The notes below the pieces were generated by a model. The model did not search any database. It worked only from the letters and a program-made list of their open reading frames with translations, and was not told the DNA's origin. A DNA stretch of 6,512 nucleotides from contig NZ_CAUFJQ010000099.1 of the NCBI RefSeq assembly GCF_959025735.1, positions 1 through 6,512 of the forward strand, written 5' to 3'. Numbering within the stretch: position 1 is the stretch's first letter; each line of letters opens with the position of its first letter. Positions 5,972 through 6,512 of this stretch are shown here, piece after piece. Source of the DNA: an uncultured Streptococcus sp. Lineage in GTDB: Bacteria; Bacillota; Bacilli; Lactobacillales; Streptococcaceae. A program made the position numbers and the translations under genes.

Positions 5972-6358
5972 ATGCGCCTTGTTTATCTTACGATTGGTTT
6001 TGTGTCTTTGGGATTAGGAATTATTGGGATTCCATTACCGATTTTACCGACGACTCCCTTTTTACTGCTATCTATGGCCTGCTTTGCTAAAAGTTCCAAA
6101 CGCTTTGAAACTTGGCTCTACCAAACCAAGCTTTATCAAACCTATGTAGCGGATTACCGAGAGACCAAATCGATTGCCAAAGAACGGAAGAAGTGGATCC
6201 TTCTTCAGATCTACATTCTGATGGGGATTTCGATCTATCTGGCCCCGATTATTTGGGTGAAGCTTGCTCTAGTTGCTTTGACGATTTTTATCACCTATTA
6301 TCTCTTAAAAGTGATCCCTAATAAGCCTGAAAATCCAACAGAAGAAAATCCTGATTAA
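5972..6358 (+). CDS. DUF454 (YbaN-like) small inner-membrane protein
   Basis: A 128-residue membrane protein of the DUF454/YbaN family, whose function is not known. The diagnostic block is at residues 19-42: GIPLPILPTTPFLLL followed by ACFAKSS, then a helix with WLYQTKLYQTYVADYRETKSI (split across about 48-68). The N-terminal hydrophobic stretch (about 3-37, broken by prolines) is probably two segments or a hairpin. Two further segments lie at about 75-92 and 95-113. The C-terminus is short, hydrophilic and rich in Pro, Glu and Asn. The start is supported by AAGGAG (5960-5965) 6 nt before the ATG. It has its own promoter and terminator and sits between vicX and rnc. Family assignment is confident, but no role in Vic signalling is shown. 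Confidence 0.9.
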   Translation: MRLVYLTIGFVSLGLGIIGIPLPILPTTPFLLLSMACFAKSSKRFETWLYQTKLYQTYVADYRETKSIAKERKKWILLQIYILMGISIYLAPIIWVKLALVALTIFITYYLLKVIPNKPENPTEENPD

Positions 6359-6387
6359 AATTGGAGAATTCAGGCCCTAGAACTAGG

Positions 6388-6415
6388 AAAAGAAGTGCGT
6401 TCGTGCTTCTTTTTT
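6388..6415 (+). terminator. Rho-independent terminator after the DUF454 gene
   Basis: AAAAGAAGTGC (6388-6398) pairs with GTGCTTCTTTT (6403-6413) over a GTTC loop, giving 11 pairs including two G-U wobbles, with T residues continuing to 6415. A smaller palindrome, CCTAG-AA-CTAGG (6376-6387), sits immediately before it. The A-rich 5' arm makes it potentially bidirectional. It lies 29 nt after the stop at 6356-6358 and directly abuts the next promoter. Confidence 0.85.
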
Positions 6416-6423
6416 GGTATACT
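6415..6423 (+). promoter_or_regulatory. Extended -10 promoter for rnc
   Basis: TGG-TATACT (6415-6423) is an extended -10 element; the -35 region would fall inside the preceding terminator stem and has no good match. Transcription would start near 6430, 28 nt before the chosen rnc start at 6458 and almost exactly at another in-frame ATG (6431). Confidence 0.6.
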
Positions 6424-6457
6424 TAAGAGTATGAATTTATTAGAAAGTAGGCTTCCT

Positions 6458-6512
6458 ATGGAGAAATTACAAGCCCTGTTATCGGAACGGTTTCAGATCG
6501 TTTTTTCAGATA
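6458..6512 (+). CDS. rnc: Ribonuclease III, N-terminal fragment (runs off window)
   Basis: Only 18 codons are visible: MEKLQALLSERFQIVFSD. They resemble the N-terminus of streptococcal RNase III as I remember it (MKELQTVLKNHFAIEFAD in pneumococcus). RNase III cuts double-stranded RNA in rRNA maturation and mRNA turnover. The catalytic signature lies beyond the window, so the call rests on the N-terminal similarity and on the known proximity of rnc to vicX in some streptococci such as S. mutans. The start at 6458 is preferred because AAAGTAGG (6444-6451), one mismatch from the ideal Shine-Dalgarno sequence, ends 6 nt before it. An in-frame ATG at 6431 would add nine residues. Confidence 0.75.
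   Translation, partial: MEKLQALLSERFQIVFSD

Overview
The window looks like a chromosomal segment of a low-GC Gram-positive bacterium, almost certainly a Streptococcus of the oral (mitis/sanguinis-like) type. The evidence is a VicRKX (WalRKX) cluster with the streptococcal single-membrane-segment form of VicK, AAGGAG-type ribosome binding sites, extended -10 (TGn-TATAAT) promoters, and a structured intergenic repeat that I recall from oral streptococci. The species cannot be fixed from the sequence alone.

Layout: (1) Positions 1-854 hold the C-terminal part of threonyl-tRNA synthetase (thrS), followed by a perfect-stem, bidirectional terminator. (2) Positions 1066-2115, on the minus strand and convergent with thrS, encode a seven-segment DUF389-type membrane protein of unknown function, with its own extended -10 promoter and a leader of about 135 nt. 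(3) Positions 2116-2998 contain no complete gene. They hold a hairpin, a second diverged copy of the last 60 bases of thrS (2401-2460), a structured repeat with 13-bp inverted ends (2559-2735), a terminator with no intact gene before it, and the vicR promoter. (4) Positions 2999-5862 are the vicR-vicK-vicX operon: the vicR/vicK frames overlap by 8 nt and vicX follows vicK after 7 nt. (5) Positions 5972-6358 encode a small DUF454 (YbaN-like) membrane protein with its own promoter and terminator. (6) From 6458 to the window edge is the start of rnc (ribonuclease III).

How the genes fit together: VicK is a membrane-anchored histidine kinase that phosphorylates VicR, an essential regulator of cell-wall hydrolase genes in streptococci. 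VicX is the metallo-beta-lactamase-fold accessory protein of the same operon. The thrS and rnc genes are housekeeping genes. The DUF389 and DUF454 membrane proteins are separately transcribed and have no demonstrated link to the Vic system.

The most notable feature is that the DUF389 gene lies between two copies of the thrS 3' end. The copies agree at 47 of 60 bases and differ mostly at synonymous third positions. This suggests that a foreign thrS-end plus DUF389 segment was acquired by recombination at thrS, leaving the old tail stranded upstream of vicR. The rest of the window is ordinary core genome; I see no phage, CRISPR, transposase, toxin or defence gene.
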